From Cognatiyoonia sediminum (lineage in GTDB: Bacteria; Pseudomonadota; Alphaproteobacteria; Rhodobacterales; Rhodobacteraceae): 64,000 nucleotides of DNA. This document shows, in pieces, positions 28,958 to 39,184 of this stretch. The notes beneath the pieces were generated by a model. That model searched no databases. It was not told the origin of the DNA and was given only the letters and a program-made list of their open reading frames with translations. Each line of letters opens with the position of its first letter. Position 1 is the stretch's first letter. Made by a program: the position numbers and the translations under genes. The stretch lies in NCBI RefSeq assembly GCF_900129845.1, contig NZ_FQXB01000001.1, positions 1,426,001 to 1,490,000 on the forward strand, given 5' to 3'.

Positions 28958-28992
28958 TTTGTGATCACACTTTTTCTTAGTGTGATCACAAA
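28958..28992 (+). promoter_or_regulatory. paired operator upstream of sucC
   Basis: TTTGTGATCACAC (28958-28970) and GTGTGATCACAAA (28980-28992) form a large inverted repeat built from two palindromic GTGATCAC cores with centres 21 bp apart, that is two turns of the helix on one face. They end 93 bases before the sucC start. The same pair design occurs before sdhC. Proposed target of the GntR protein encoded at 39185-39832. Confidence 0.68.
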
Positions 28993-29085
28993 TGTCGCTT
29001 TTTCCGATAACATTCTCGCGAAGTTGTTTTTTTAGCTGCGACACTGTGCTTCATTGCCCCAAACAAAGCCACGTAAGGGATTGCA

Positions 29086-30279
29086 ATGAACATCCACGAA
29101 TATCAGGCCAAGGCGCTTTTGCGCGACTTCGGCGCCCCTGTCAGCGACGGCCGTGCCGTTCTCAAAGCCGAAGATGCAAAAACTGCGGCCGGTGAATTGG
29201 ATGGCCCCCTTTGGGTTGTCAAGGCACAGATCCACGCAGGTGGCCGCGGCAAAGGCAAATTCAAAGAAGCCGACGCTGGCGAAGCAGGCGGAGTACGCCT
29301 GACCAAATCCGTGGAAGAAGCTGCCGAAGAGGCCAAAAAGATGCTGGGCCGCACGCTGGTCACCCATCAAACCGGACCAGCTGGCAAGCAAGTCAACCGC
29401 GTCTATATCGAAGACGGCTCCGGCATCGAGACAGAGATGTACCTCGCGCTCCTCGTCGACCGCGCCACGTCCCGCGTGGGATTTGTCTGCTCCACCGAAG
29501 GTGGCATGGACATCGAAGAGGTCGCCGCCTCAACCCCAGAAAAGATCCTGAACTTCACCGTTGATCCAGCCACCGGCTACCAGCCCTACCACGGCCGCCG
29601 CGTGGCCTTTGCCCTCGGCCTCGAAGGTCAGCAGGTCAAGCAATGCGTCAAACTGATGGGCCTCCTCTACAAGGCATTCATCTCAAAAGACATGGAGATG
29701 CTCGAGATCAACCCACTGATCGTCACCGACAAAGGCGATCTGAAAGTCCTCGACGCAAAAGTCTCCTTTGACGGCAACGCGGTCTACCGCCACGCCGACG
29801 TCGCCGCCCTTCGCGACGAAACCGAAGAAGATCCGAAAGAACTCGAAGCCTCCAAGTTCGACCTCAACTATATCGCCCTCGACGGCGAAATTGGCTGCAT
29901 GGTCAACGGCGCGGGCCTCGCGATGGCGACAATGGACATCATCAAACTCTACGGGGCCGAGCCTGCCAACTTCCTCGACGTGGGCGGTGGTGCAACGAAA
30001 GAGAAGGTGACCGAAGCCTTCAAGATCATCACCTCTGACCCCAACGTCAAAGGCATCCTTGTGAACATCTTCGGCGGCATCATGCGCTGCGACGTCATCG
30101 CCGAGGGCGTGGTCGAAGCGGTGAAAGAGGTTGGGTTAAAAGTCCCCCTCGTCGTCCGCCTTGAGGGCACCAACGTGCAGCAGGGCAAAGACATCATCAA
30201 CAACTCAGACGTCGACGTGATCGCAGCCGATGACCTGAAAGACGGCGCTCAGAAGATCGTCAAAGCAGTGAAAGGTTAA
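29086..30279 (+). CDS. sucC: succinyl-CoA synthetase beta subunit
   Basis: 397 residues. ATP-grasp domain starting [19 protein letters not shown], with [15 protein letters not shown] near 45-59 and the C-terminal ligase part [17 protein letters not shown] near 325. Catalyses ADP/GDP-linked conversion of succinyl-CoA to succinate. First gene of the sucCD-sucA-sucB-lpd block, 4 bases before sucD. Confidence 0.97.
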   Translation: MNIHEYQAKALLRDFGAPVSDGRAVLKAEDAKTAAGELDGPLWVVKAQIHAGGRGKGKFKEADAGEAGGVRLTKSVEEAAEEAKKMLGRTLVTHQTGPAGKQVNRVYIEDGSGIETEMYLALLVDRATSRVGFVCSTEGGMDIEEVAASTPEKILNFTVDPATGYQPYHGRRVAFALGLEGQQVKQCVKLMGLLYKAFISKDMEMLEINPLIVTDKGDLKVLDAKVSFDGNAVYRHADVAALRDETEEDPKELEASKFDLNYIALDGEIGCMVNGAGLAMATMDIIKLYGAEPANFLDVGGGATKEKVTEAFKIITSDPNVKGILVNIFGGIMRCDVIAEGVVEAVKEVGLKVPLVVRLEGTNVQQGKDIINNSDVDVIAADDLKDGAQKIVKAVKG

Positions 30280-30283
30280 GATC

Positions 30284-31168
30284 ATGGCAATTCTCGTAGA
30301 CGAAAACACCAAAGTCATCTGTCAGGGCCTCACCGGCTCTCAGGGTACATTCCACACCGAACAGGCGATTGCCTACGGCACCAAAATGGTTGGTGGCGTC
30401 ACACCAGGAAAAGGTGGGCAAACCCATCTTGATCTGCCGGTCTTCAACAGCGTGCATGAGGCGAAACATGTGACCGAGGCCAACGCCTCAGTCATCTATG
30501 TGCCGCCGCCGTTTGCAGCCGATTCAATCCTCGAAGCCATCGACGCCGAGATGGAACTGATCATCTGCATCACCGAAGGCATCCCCGTGCTCGACATGAT
30601 GAGCGTGAAGAAGGCGCTCGAAGGCTCGTCCTCCCGCCTGATCGGCCCGAATTGCCCCGGCATCATCACGCCGGATGCCTGCAAGATCGGCATCATGCCC
30701 GGCCACATCCACAAACGCGGCTCCGTCGGTGTTGTATCGCGCTCGGGCACGCTGACCTATGAGGCGGTGAAGCAGACCGCTGACTCAGGTCTTGGTCAGT
30801 CCACAGCCGTGGGCATTGGCGGCGACCCGATTAAAGGAACAGAGCATATCGACGTGCTCGACATGTTCCTCGATGATGATGAAACCCAATCCATCATCAT
30901 GATCGGTGAGATTGGCGGCACGGCGGAAGAAGAAGCCGCCGAATTCCTGACCGAGCAGAGCAAAAAGGGACGTTGGAAGCCCGTCGCTGGCTTCATCGCA
31001 GGCCGCACCGCCCCTCCAGGCCGCCGCATGGGCCATGCGGGCGCGATTGTCGCTGGTGGTAAAGGTGACGCGGAAAGCAAAATCGAAGCGATGAAGTCCG
31101 CGGGCATAGTCGTGGCCGACAGCCCAGCGACACTGGGAGAGGCCGTGCTGGAAGCGATTGCGAAGTAG
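30284..31168 (+). CDS. sucD: succinyl-CoA synthetase alpha subunit
   Basis: 294 residues. CoA-binding opening with [17 protein letters not shown] (about 13-29), active-site histidine in [17 protein letters not shown] near 246 and NCPGIITP near 125. Forms the heterodimer with SucC. Followed by a structured repeat and an AT-rich gene before sucA. Confidence 0.97.
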   Translation: MAILVDENTKVICQGLTGSQGTFHTEQAIAYGTKMVGGVTPGKGGQTHLDLPVFNSVHEAKHVTEANASVIYVPPPFAADSILEAIDAEMELIICITEGIPVLDMMSVKKALEGSSSRLIGPNCPGIITPDACKIGIMPGHIHKRGSVGVVSRSGTLTYEAVKQTADSGLGQSTAVGIGGDPIKGTEHIDVLDMFLDDDETQSIIMIGEIGGTAEEEAAEFLTEQSKKGRWKPVAGFIAGRTAPPGRRMGHAGAIVAGGKGDAESKIEAMKSAGIVVADSPATLGEAVLEAIAK

Positions 31169-31194
31169 ATGACTTCGGTTGCTGTTCATACCAA

Positions 31195-31259
31195 GGGCAG
31201 CGCCGGACCCGAGGGGGGGCGTGAAACGCCCGCCCTGGGGGGCGGGTCGGGCGCTGCCC
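31195..31259. repeat. GC-rich palindromic element, copy A
   Basis: Nested stems: GGGCAGCGCC (31195-31204) pairs with GGGCGCTGCCC (31249-31259), GACCC with GGGTC inside that, and GGGCG-TGAAA-CGCCC at the tip. Copy B at 36414-36482 has the same layout, with base changes that keep the pairs (AGCGC/GCGCT becomes ATCGC/GCGAT; GACCC/GGGTC becomes GACCT/AGGTC). It lies 26 bases after sucD and directly precedes a low-GC gene. Read in frame from 31169 it could encode an extension of that gene, but this looks accidental. Confidence 0.7.
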
Positions 31260-31276
31260 GGCCTATCGCCCGGACG

Positions 31277-31930
31277 ATGATGGCACTGTTGCGAGTAACT
31301 CATACCACTATTTACGCGTTAGCTTTAGCAGTTACAGCCCCCTCAACAGCCTTAGCTGACGAAAGATACGCCGTTCTATTGGTCAACGATATATGCCTAA
31401 ATTCGGAACTGTCACATCAGGACCGAATAGATGAAGTTGACAAACGCGGCTGGACGAGAAGCGGAGGCAATGGGCTGCAGTTTGCAGCTTCAGTGGCTGC
31501 GGCTTTTGAAGAACTCGCACCAGAGCTTTCTGAACAACTTAATTCTGACCTAAGATCAGAAGAGTGGTCTGAACACCTTTGGAGAGAAGGAAATTTAGTT
31601 AGATCCACTGCTGCAATATGGGAGCAGCCCACGTCTTTCTTAGCGCCAAATGGAGCTCACCTAATCCTTACGAAGACTTCTGCTGGACCTCACATTTGCA
31701 TTTTTCTTGCTCCCGAACCACGTTCGCTTATTTTTGGTAGGTTTGGCGTTGTGGGTCGAACCAACTACGTAGATGGCAACGCCATTTTCAGAGGCGCGCT
31801 TCATGACGATGGCTCCCTACTAGAATACCGGGAAATAAATTCTAAAACTTCGAAAAAGCTATTTGGATCAAATGGCTACAGGTTTCTTGCACTAGTCTTG
31901 CTCAATAAAACGACAGAGGTCCCAACATGA
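31277..31930 (+). CDS. AT-rich secreted protein inserted between sucD and sucA
   Basis: About 217 residues from ATG 31277 or 31280. An open frame reaches back to 31169 but passes through the palindromic element, so the later start, at the signal peptide (YALALAVTAPSTALAD), is preferred. The mature part has no recognised domain; one region reads HICIFLAPEPRSLIFGRFG. Two sampled 60-base lines are about 42% GC against about 60% in a sucA line. The stop overlaps the sucA start (ATGA at 31927-31930) and its last codons contain the AGAGG ribosome site of sucA. Probably acquired; role unknown. Confidence 0.68.
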   Translation: MMALLRVTHTTIYALALAVTAPSTALADERYAVLLVNDICLNSELSHQDRIDEVDKRGWTRSGGNGLQFAASVAAAFEELAPELSEQLNSDLRSEEWSEHLWREGNLVRSTAAIWEQPTSFLAPNGAHLILTKTSAGPHICIFLAPEPRSLIFGRFGVVGRTNYVDGNAIFRGALHDDGSLLEYREINSKTSKKLFGSNGYRFLALVLLNKTTEVPT

Positions 31931-34887
31931 CCGACCAATCCCCCAACGACGTCTTCCATTCCTCGTCCTTCCTGCAAGGGCACAACGCGGAATATGTGGA
32001 GCAACTCTACGCCCGCTACGCCGATAACCCCGGCGCGGTGGATGAAAGCTGGCAGGCGTTCTTCCGCTCCCTCGGAGACGCTCCTACGGACACGAAAGCA
32101 GAGGCGGCTGGCCCCAGCTGGGCGCGCACCGATTGGCCGCCACAACCAAATGACGACCTGACCGCCGCGCTCGACGGTCAATGGCCCGCCGAACCCGAAG
32201 CGGCTGGCAAAAAGATCAAAGAGAAGGCCGCCGAAAAAGGCGTCACGCTGGATGAAAACCAAGTTCGCGCCGCCGTGCTCGATTCCGTCCGCGCTCTGAT
32301 GATCATCCGCGCCTATCGGATCAGGGGCCACCTTGTGGCCGACCTCGACCCGCTCGGCATGCGCGACGCGACCCCGCACCCAGAACTGGACCCTGCCTCG
32401 TATGGCTTCAAGCCAGTGGATATGGATCGCCCAATTTTCATCGACAACGTGCTTGGCCTCGAAGTCGCGACGATGACCGAGATTATGGCGATTGTGAAAC
32501 GCACCTATTGCGGCACCTTCGCCCTGCAATACATGCACATCTCCAACCCCGAGGAAGCCGGTTGGCTGAAAGAGCGCATCGAAGGTTATGGCAAAGAGAT
32601 TGCTTTCACCAAGGAAGGCCGCAAGGCGATCCTTGGCTCGATGGTAAAGGCCGAGGGTTTTGAGAAATTCCTCCACGTCAAATACATGGGCACCAAGCGT
32701 TTCGGCCTTGATGGCGGCGAAAGCCTGATCCCCGCGATGGAACAGATCATCAAGCGCGGCGGCCAACTGGGCCTCGAAGACATTGTCATCGGCATGCCGC
32801 ATCGCGGGCGTCTCTCTGTCCTCGCCAACGTCATGGAAAAACCCTACCGCGCGATCCTGAATGAATTCGAAGGCGGCAGCTTTAAGCCAGAAGACGTCGA
32901 TGGCTCAGGCGACGTGAAATACCACCTCGGCGCCTCCTCCGACCGCTCATTCGACGGCAATAACGTGCACCTGTCCCTCACCGCGAACCCCAGCCACCTA
33001 GAGGCAGTGAACCCTGTCGTTCTGGGCAAGGTCCGAGCCAAGCAGGATCAGAAGAACGACGAAGACCGCACAAAGGTCATGGGCATCCTGCTCCACGGTG
33101 ACGCAGCCTTTGCTGGACAAGGCGTTGTGGCCGAAGGGTTTGGCCTCTCTGGCCTCAAAGGGCACAAAACCGGCGGTACGATGCACATCGTGGTCAACAA
33201 CCAGATCGGCTTTACCACAGCTCCGCACTTCAGCCGGTCCAGCCCGTACCCAACTGATATTGCACTGATGGTGGAAGCCCCGATCTTCCACGTGAACGGC
33301 GACGATCCAGAGGCTGTTGTCCATGCGGCGCGCGTCGCGACCGAGTTCCGTCAGAAATTCCACAAAGACGTCGTGCTCGACATCATTTGCTACCGCCGCT
33401 TTGGTCACAACGAAGGCGATGAGCCGATGTTCACCAATCCGGTGATGTACAAGAAGATCAAGACGCATAAAACTTCTCTGACGCTCTATACCGAACGACT
33501 CGTCCGCGACGGTTTGATCCCCGAGGGTGAGATCGAGGATATGAAAACCGCCTTCCAAGCTCATCTGAATGAAGAGTTTGAGGCCGGAAAGAACTACAAG
33601 CCCAACAAGGCTGACTGGCTCGATGGCCGCTGGTCGCATCTGGACAAACGCGATGGCGAATACCAGCGCGGTCAAACCGCGATCAAACGCGAAACCTTCG
33701 ACGAGATCGGCAAAGCGTTGACCACCGTGCCGGAGGGTTTCCCGATCCACAAAACGGTTGGGCGCTTGGTCAAAGCCAAGACCGAGATGTTCGAAAAAGG
33801 CGAAGGCTTCGACTGGGCCACTGGCGAAGCGCTGGCCTTCGGCTCCCTCGCACTTGAAGGCTTCCCTGTGCGCCTCGCCGGTCAAGACTGTACGCGCGGC
33901 ACGTTCAGCCAACGCCACTCCGCCTTCATCAACCAAGACACCGAAGAACGCTACTACCCTCTGAACAACATCCGAGAGGGTCAGGCGCAGTACGAAGTGA
34001 TCGACTCGATGCTCTCCGAATACGCGGTGCTGGGTTTTGAATACGGCTACTCCCTCGCCGAACCCAACGCGCTGGTTCTTTGGGAAGCGCAGTTCGGCGA
34101 TTTCGCCAACGGCGCGCAAATCATGTTCGACCAGTTCATCAGCTCGGGCGAAAGCAAATGGCTGCGGATGTCCGGCCTTGTTTGCCTGCTGCCTCACGGC
34201 TACGAAGGCCAAGGACCTGAACACTCCTCTGCCCGCCTCGAACGCTTCTTGCAGATGTGCGGGCAGGACAACTGGATCGTCGCCAACTGTACGACGCCTG
34301 CCAACTACTTCCACCTACTGCGCCGCCAGATCCACCGCGATTTCCGCAAGCCGTTGATCATCGTGACGCCGAAGTCCTTGCTCCGCCACAAAATGGCGAT
34401 CTCCAAGGCCGAGGAATTCACCGAAGGCTCCAGCTTCCACCGGATCATGTGGGATGACGCTCAGTACGGCAATTCCGACACGAAACTGGCGGCCGATGAC
34501 AAGATCAAGCGCGTCGTCATGTGCTCCGGCAAAGTCTACTACGACCTGCTGGAAGAACGCGACGCTCGCCGCATCAATGACATCTACATCATGCGCTACG
34601 AACAGTTCTATCCGTTCCCTGCGCAATCCTCAGTCAAAGAGCTTGAACGCTTCAAAAATGCCGAAATGGTCTGGTGTCAGGAAGAACCCCGCAACCAAGG
34701 CGCTTGGACCTTTATGGAACCCAACCTTGAATGGGTCCTCACACGGATCAAAGCCAAGCACACCCGCCCCGTTTACGCAGGCAGACCGCCCTCGGCCTCC
34801 CCTGCCACCGGCCTTGCCAGCCAACACAAAGCCCAACAAGCAGCCCTCGTCGATGATGCGCTGACCATCAAAGGATCAAAGAAATGA
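31927..34887 (+). CDS. sucA: 2-oxoglutarate dehydrogenase E1 component
   Basis: 986 residues. The N-terminal E1 recognition segment is [34 protein letters not shown] and the thiamine diphosphate motif GDAAFAGQG...NNQIGFTT follow, and the transketolase-like C-terminal half contains [18 protein letters not shown]. Decarboxylates 2-oxoglutarate and transfers the succinyl group to the lipoyl arm of SucB. Overlaps both neighbours by 4 bases, so translation is coupled to the upstream AT-rich gene. Confidence 0.97.
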   Translation: MTDQSPNDVFHSSSFLQGHNAEYVEQLYARYADNPGAVDESWQAFFRSLGDAPTDTKAEAAGPSWARTDWPPQPNDDLTAALDGQWPAEPEAAGKKIKEKAAEKGVTLDENQVRAAVLDSVRALMIIRAYRIRGHLVADLDPLGMRDATPHPELDPASYGFKPVDMDRPIFIDNVLGLEVATMTEIMAIVKRTYCGTFALQYMHISNPEEAGWLKERIEGYGKEIAFTKEGRKAILGSMVKAEGFEKFLHVKYMGTKRFGLDGGESLIPAMEQIIKRGGQLGLEDIVIGMPHRGRLSVLANVMEKPYRAILNEFEGGSFKPEDVDGSGDVKYHLGASSDRSFDGNNVHLSLTANPSHLEAVNPVVLGKVRAKQDQKNDEDRTKVMGILLHGDAAFAGQGVVAEGFGLSGLKGHKTGGTMHIVVNNQIGFTTAPHFSRSSPYPTDIALMVEAPIFHVNGDDPEAVVHAARVATEFRQKFHKDVVLDIICYRRFGHNEGDEPMFTNPVMYKKIKTHKTSLTLYTERLVRDGLIPEGEIEDMKTAFQAHLNEEFEAGKNYKPNKADWLDGRWSHLDKRDGEYQRGQTAIKRETFDEIGKALTTVPEGFPIHKTVGRLVKAKTEMFEKGEGFDWATGEALAFGSLALEGFPVRLAGQDCTRGTFSQRHSAFINQDTEERYYPLNNIREGQAQYEVIDSMLSEYAVLGFEYGYSLAEPNALVLWEAQFGDFANGAQIMFDQFISSGESKWLRMSGLVCLLPHGYEGQGPEHSSARLERFLQMCGQDNWIVANCTTPANYFHLLRRQIHRDFRKPLIIVTPKSLLRHKMAISKAEEFTEGSSFHRIMWDDAQYGNSDTKLAADDKIKRVVMCSGKVYYDLLEERDARRINDIYIMRYEQFYPFPAQSSVKELERFKNAEMVWCQEEPRNQGAWTFMEPNLEWVLTRIKAKHTRPVYAGRPPSASPATGLASQHKAQQAALVDDALTIKGSKK

Positions 34888-36389
34888 GCACAGAAGTTCG
34901 TGTCCCAACCTTAGGCGAATCTGTCACTGAGGCCACCGTCGCCACATGGTTCAAAAAACCCGGCGATAGCGTCGCTGTGGATGAAATGCTCTGTGAGCTT
35001 GAAACCGATAAAGTCACCGTCGAAGTCCCCAGCCCCGCCGCTGGCACATTGTCCGAGATTGTGGCCGCCGAAGGCGATACCGTCGGTGTCGATGCCCTGC
35101 TTGCGCAAATCTCTGACGGGGCCGCCGCCCCTGAGCCAAAGGCGGAAACACCAGCCCAAGCGCCCGCACCTGCTGCGGCCTCTGGCGGTGGTGAAAACAT
35201 CGACGTCATGGTTCCAACGCTTGGCGAAAGCGTAACAGAAGCGACGGTTTCCTCTTGGTTCAAAGCCGCTGGCGACGCCGTCGCACAGGATGAAATCCTT
35301 TGTGAGCTGGAAACCGATAAGGTAAGCGTCGAAGTGCCCGCCCCCGCCGCTGGCGTCCTGTCAGAGATCGTCGCTGCTGAAGGCACAACCGTCGATGCCT
35401 CTGCCAAGCTGGCCGTCATCGCCGCAGGAGCCGCAGCCGCAGCGGCCCCCGCGCCTGCCGCCGCCGCACCAGCCGCAACCGCTAGCGCACCCGCTGGCAT
35501 GAAAGACGGCCCCGCGGCTGAAAAAGCACTCGCCGAGGCTGGTATGACCCGTGATCAAGTCGCTGGTACCGGCCGCGATGGTCGCGTCACCAAATCCGAT
35601 GTCGCTGCCGCAGTTGCTGCTGGCGGGTCCGCCCCGGCGCCTGCGGCGACCGCGCCCGCCCCACGTGCCCCCGTCGCCGCCGATCAAGCCGCACGCGAAG
35701 AGCGTGTGAAAATGACGCGCCTGCGCCAAACCATCGCCAAGCGCCTGAAAGACAGCCAGAACACCGCCGCGATGCTCACCACCTACAATGAGGTCGACAT
35801 GACCGAGGTGATGGCCCTGCGCAACGAATACAAAGACCTGTTCTTGAAGAAACACGGCGTGAAGCTCGGCTTTATGTCCTTCTTCACCAAAGCCTGCTGC
35901 CACGCACTGAATGAAGTGCCAGAGGTGAACGCAGAGATTGATGGCACAGACATCGTCTACAAAAGCTACGTCAACATGGGCATCGCTGCAGGCACACCCA
36001 CCGGCCTCGTGGTGCCTGTGATCAACGACGCAGACGCCATGTCCTTCGCTGCGATTGAGAAAGCGATTGCCGAGAAGGGTGCAAAGGCGCGTGATGGCAA
36101 GCTGTCGATGGAAGAGATGCAAGGCGGCACCTTCACCATTTCCAACGGCGGCGTCTACGGCTCCCTGATGAGTTCTCCGATCCTGAACCCGCCACAGTCC
36201 GGCATCTTGGGCATGCACAAAATCCAAGACCGCCCGATGGCGATCAACGGAGAGGTCGTGATCCGCCCGATGATGTATCTCGCCCTCAGCTATGACCACC
36301 GGATCGTGGACGGTAAGGGTGCTGTGACCTTCTTGGTGCGCGTGAAAGAAGCGCTAGAGGATCCACGTCGGTTGTTGATGGATCTTTAA
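34884..36389 (+). CDS. sucB: dihydrolipoyl succinyltransferase (E2) with two lipoyl domains
   Basis: 501 residues. Two lipoyl domains with the lysine in ELETDKV at about 43 and 146, separated by Ala/Pro linkers, then the peripheral subunit-binding domain ([17 protein letters not shown]) and the catalytic domain ending [16 protein letters not shown] with the H...DG pair. Many OdhB proteins have one lipoyl domain; the duplicated form also occurs in this group. Followed by palindromic element copy B. Confidence 0.96.
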   Translation: MSTEVRVPTLGESVTEATVATWFKKPGDSVAVDEMLCELETDKVTVEVPSPAAGTLSEIVAAEGDTVGVDALLAQISDGAAAPEPKAETPAQAPAPAAASGGGENIDVMVPTLGESVTEATVSSWFKAAGDAVAQDEILCELETDKVSVEVPAPAAGVLSEIVAAEGTTVDASAKLAVIAAGAAAAAAPAPAAAAPAATASAPAGMKDGPAAEKALAEAGMTRDQVAGTGRDGRVTKSDVAAAVAAGGSAPAPAATAPAPRAPVAADQAAREERVKMTRLRQTIAKRLKDSQNTAAMLTTYNEVDMTEVMALRNEYKDLFLKKHGVKLGFMSFFTKACCHALNEVPEVNAEIDGTDIVYKSYVNMGIAAGTPTGLVVPVINDADAMSFAAIEKAIAEKGAKARDGKLSMEEMQGGTFTISNGGVYGSLMSSPILNPPQSGILGMHKIQDRPMAINGEVVIRPMMYLALSYDHRIVDGKGAVTFLVRVKEALEDPRRLLMDL

Positions 36390-36413
36390 ACAGATGTTCC
36401 GCGCCGCACATAA

Positions 36414-36482
36414 GGGCATCGCGCGGACCTCAGGGGTGGGCGTGAAGCGCCCTCTCCTCGGGGGGAGGTCCGGGCGATGCCC
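36414..36482. repeat. GC-rich palindromic element, copy B
   Basis: GGGCATCGC (36414-36422) pairs with GGGCGATGCCC (36472-36482), GGACCT with AGGTCC inside, and GGGCG-TGAA-GCGCCC at the tip. It has the same nested design as copy A after sucD, and again lies just after a suc gene and just before an AT-rich gene. Compensatory differences between the two copies show that the fold is what is conserved. Confidence 0.7.
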
Positions 36483-36503
36483 GGCGACGCCGGGCAACCA
36501 GCT

Positions 36504-36821
36504 ATGAACTCACCAAAGTCGAAAGATAGTGACGAAGGTACTCCCGATGGAACTGTTTATTGGCTTTCAAAGCATCTAGGTTGGCAACCAACATTGGGGT
36601 CTGAAATGCCGTCCTTGTGTGTGGTCTCAGCCATAGCCAAAGACAGCGACCATGAACACTGCGCTGGCTGCTGGGAAAAATTTGGGAGCGGAACAAAATT
36701 TGAAGGCAAAATTTTTGCGACAAACAAGGACTCGGAAGTAGCAAAACACTTCGTCTGTGAAAATTGCTGGGATTTGATGAAAAAAGTAAAAAATGGCGAA
36801 CGAAAGGTAACAAGCCAATGA
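36504..36821 (+). CDS. AT-rich small zinc-ribbon-like protein between sucB and lpd
   Basis: 105 residues from ATG 36504 (MNSPKSKDSDEG); an ATG at 36477 lies in the palindromic element region. Two CxxC pairs, CAGCWEKF and CENCWDLMKK, about 31 residues apart look like a treble-clef or zinc-ribbon site. Highly charged and soluble. One sampled line is 42% and another 47% GC, below the neighbours. Its stop overlaps the following MAPEG start (ATGA at 36818). Function unknown. Confidence 0.62.
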   Translation: MNSPKSKDSDEGTPDGTVYWLSKHLGWQPTLGSEMPSLCVVSAIAKDSDHEHCAGCWEKFGSGTKFEGKIFATNKDSEVAKHFVCENCWDLMKKVKNGERKVTSQ

Positions 36822-37216
36822 CATCGGAACTCACTTACCTGCTATACACCGTTATCCTTCTGATCGTTCACGTGCTTTTTCAAGCTACCTTGTCTGACTT
36901 ATCAAAGGGCCTTGGCTGGGCCCTCGGTCCTCAAGATGAACCACGTGACCAAAACGCCGTCGCCGATCGTGTCCAACGGGCGTTGCGTAATTTTCTCGAA
37001 ACCTTTCCAGCGTTTGCAGCCTTGGCCCTCATGCTCGCCGTGACGGACAGCGGGACGGCTCAATCAGCTTTGGGTGCAGCAGTCTATTTCTGGGCTCGTA
37101 TCGCCTATATTCCCGCGTTTGCATCTGGCCTTCCGCTCGTCCGGTCGATTGCCTGGTTCACATCTCTCGGCGGGTTGCTCCTGATGATCCTACCGTTCTT
37201 CATAAGCGCGACTTGA
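36818..37216 (+). CDS. MAPEG-family membrane protein, first copy
   Basis: 132 residues from ATG 36818 (MTSELTYLLYTVILL). Four membrane helices with the MAPEG pattern RVQRALRNFLETFPAFAALAL (the ERxxxNxxE-like segment) and YFWARIAYIPAF. MAPEG proteins include membrane glutathione transferases and peroxidases. Directly followed by a second MAPEG gene with 4-base overlap, suggesting a tandem duplication or heteromer. Confidence 0.85.
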   Translation: MTSELTYLLYTVILLIVHVLFQATLSDLSKGLGWALGPQDEPRDQNAVADRVQRALRNFLETFPAFAALALMLAVTDSGTAQSALGAAVYFWARIAYIPAFASGLPLVRSIAWFTSLGGLLLMILPFFISAT

Positions 37217-37626
37217 TGACCCCTGAACTCCAAGTCCTCGCCTACGCCGTTGTCCTGCAAGCGACCCAATTCGCCCTGATGTCGATCTCGGCCAACCTCG
37301 ACCTTGGCCCCTCCAAGACCCTCTCAGCCCGCGACGAATCCCACCTCGGTGGCCCGCTCTCAAGCCAGCTCTCCGACAAACCCGCCCGCCTCTACCGCGC
37401 GATGAACAACCACTTTGAGGCGCTGATCCTCTACACCGCCGCCGTTGTCGTCGTCGTCCTTGGTGACAAGACAACCGGCCTCACCGCGATCTGTGCATGG
37501 ACCTACCTCGCCGCCCGCATCCTCTACGTCCCCGCCTACTACTTCGGCTGGGCGCCTTGGCGCTCTCTGATCTGGTTCACGGGCTTTCTCGCCACCCTCG
37601 CAATGGTCCTCTCCACATGGATTTGA
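37213..37626 (+). CDS. MAPEG-family membrane protein, second copy
   Basis: 137 residues, four helices; RLYRAMNNHFEALILYTAAVVVV and AARILYVPAYYFGWAPWRS mark the MAPEG fold. Divergent in sequence from the copy just upstream. Found inside the suc-lpd block, after the AT-rich zinc-ribbon gene and 91 bases before lpd. Confidence 0.85.
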   Translation: MMTPELQVLAYAVVLQATQFALMSISANLDLGPSKTLSARDESHLGGPLSSQLSDKPARLYRAMNNHFEALILYTAAVVVVVLGDKTTGLTAICAWTYLAARILYVPAYYFGWAPWRSLIWFTGFLATLAMVLSTWI

Positions 37627-37717
37627 CCACCCCCTATATGTCAGCTTGTATGTACGGGCTGTGTACGCTGTGTGTACGCACGGTGTACAAGCAAAATAAG
37701 GAAAAAAGGAGCCTCCC

Positions 37718-39106
37718 ATGGCCAGCTATGATGTCATCGTAATCGGAAGCGGACCCGGCGGATATGTCAGCGCAATCCGCTGCGCCCAGCTTGGTCTCAA
37801 GACCGCGATTGTCGAAGGTCGCGAAACCTTGGGCGGCACCTGCCTGAACGTCGGATGTATCCCGTCCAAAGCGCTCCTGCACGCGACCGAAATGCTGCAC
37901 GAAGCACAGGCCAATTTCGCCAAGATGGGCCTCAAAGGAAAAGCGCAGACGGTCGATTGGAAGCAGATGCTCCAATACAAGATGGACACCATCGGGCAAA
38001 ACACCCAAGGCGTTGAATTCTTGATGAAAAAGAACAAAATCGACTGGCTGAAAGGCTGGGGTTCGATCCCCGCCGTCGGACAAGTGAAGGTCGGCGATGA
38101 GGTGCATGAGGCGAAAAACATCATCATCGCCTCCGGCTCGACACCCACGGATTTGCCCGGTGTTGAAGTTGACGAGAAAACCGTCGTGACCTCTACAGGT
38201 GCGCTTGAATTGCCAAAGGTTCCAAAGACATTCGTCGTCATCGGCGGCGGTGTCATCGGCCTCGAACTCGGCTCCGTCTACGCCCGATTGGGCGCAGAGG
38301 TCACCGTGATCGAGTTCCTAGACCAGATCACCCCCGGCCAAGACAAAGAGATCGCCAAAACCTTCCAGCGCACCTTAAAGAAACAAGGCATGAAATTCGT
38401 CATGGGTGCCGCTGTACAGTCGGCCAAAAAGAAAGGCACTAAGGCCGAAGTCACCTACAAACTACGCAAAGATGACAGCGAACACACCATCACCGCTGAC
38501 GCTGTCCTCCTCGCCACCGGCCGCCGCCCCTATACCGACGGCCTCGGCCTTGCAGAGCTTGGCGTCGAAATGACGGAGCGAGGCCAGATCAAAACCGACA
38601 GCCACTACCGCACCAACGTCACTGGCATCTACGCGATCGGCGACGCCATCGAAGGCCCGATGCTGGCCCACAAAGCCGAAGACGAAGGCATGGCCTGCGC
38701 CGAAGGCATCGCTGGCCAACACCCGCACGTGAACTACGGCGTCATCCCCGGCGTGATCTACACCCACCCAGAAGTCAGTAGCGTCGGCGCAACCGAAGAA
38801 GTGCTGAAAGACCAAGGCGTTGACTATAAGGTTGGTAAATTCAGCTTTATGGGCAATGGCCGCGCCAAAGCAAACTTTGCAGGTGACGGTTTCGTCAAAA
38901 TCCTCGCCGACAAAGCGACCGACCGCATCCTAGGTGCCCATATAATCGGCCCAATGGCCGGCGATCTGATCCATGAGATTTGCGTCGCAATGGAATTCGG
39001 CGCCACCGCCGAAGACCTCGCTCGCACCTGCCACGCACACCCCACTTACTCAGAAGCGGTCCGCGAAGCCGCCCTCGCCTGTGGCGACGGCGCGATACAC
39101 ATGTAA
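37718..39106 (+). CDS. lpd: dihydrolipoyl dehydrogenase (E3)
   Basis: 462 residues. FAD motif [17 protein letters not shown] at about 9-25, redox disulfide [16 protein letters not shown] at about 40-55, NAD motif [19 protein letters not shown] near 175 and the C-terminal [13 protein letters not shown] with the active-site His/Glu. Re-oxidises the lipoyl arms of SucB. Preceded by AAAAGGAGCC, a strong ribosome site. Confidence 0.96.
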   Translation: MASYDVIVIGSGPGGYVSAIRCAQLGLKTAIVEGRETLGGTCLNVGCIPSKALLHATEMLHEAQANFAKMGLKGKAQTVDWKQMLQYKMDTIGQNTQGVEFLMKKNKIDWLKGWGSIPAVGQVKVGDEVHEAKNIIIASGSTPTDLPGVEVDEKTVVTSTGALELPKVPKTFVVIGGGVIGLELGSVYARLGAEVTVIEFLDQITPGQDKEIAKTFQRTLKKQGMKFVMGAAVQSAKKKGTKAEVTYKLRKDDSEHTITADAVLLATGRRPYTDGLGLAELGVEMTERGQIKTDSHYRTNVTGIYAIGDAIEGPMLAHKAEDEGMACAEGIAGQHPHVNYGVIPGVIYTHPEVSSVGATEEVLKDQGVDYKVGKFSFMGNGRAKANFAGDGFVKILADKATDRILGAHIIGPMAGDLIHEICVAMEFGATAEDLARTCHAHPTYSEAVREAALACGDGAIHM

Positions 39107-39110
39107 GCAT

Positions 39111-39157
39111 TTCCTCTTGCCAAAAATACCTCGGCGGTCTGGAGGCAGCGCCTCCAG
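39111..39157. repeat. intergenic element with hairpin after lpd
   Basis: TTCCTCTTGCCAAAAATACC starts at 39111, a string I recognise from many intergenic regions of Rhodobacterales, followed by the perfect hairpin CTGGAGGC-AGC-GCCTCCAG at 39139-39157 and a second GC-rich hairpin GGGCGGGCGGGCCCGCCC near 39167-39184. It separates convergent lpd and the GntR gene and probably serves as a two-way terminator. Confidence 0.55.
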
Positions 39158-39184
39158 AAAAAGGGGTGGGCGGGCGGGCCCGCC

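Noticed and set aside
28958-28992. GTGATCAC pairs as CRP or FNR sites
   Set aside because: CRP half-sites TGTGA/TCACA need a 6-base spacer and FNR needs TTGAT-N4-ATCAA; here the palindrome is continuous, so a GntR-type operator fits better.
32998-34314. 438-codon minus-strand frame opposite sucA
   Set aside because: Arises from codon bias of sucA (few TTA/CTA/TCA in the right phase); composition rich in Arg/His/Phe/Val without domain.
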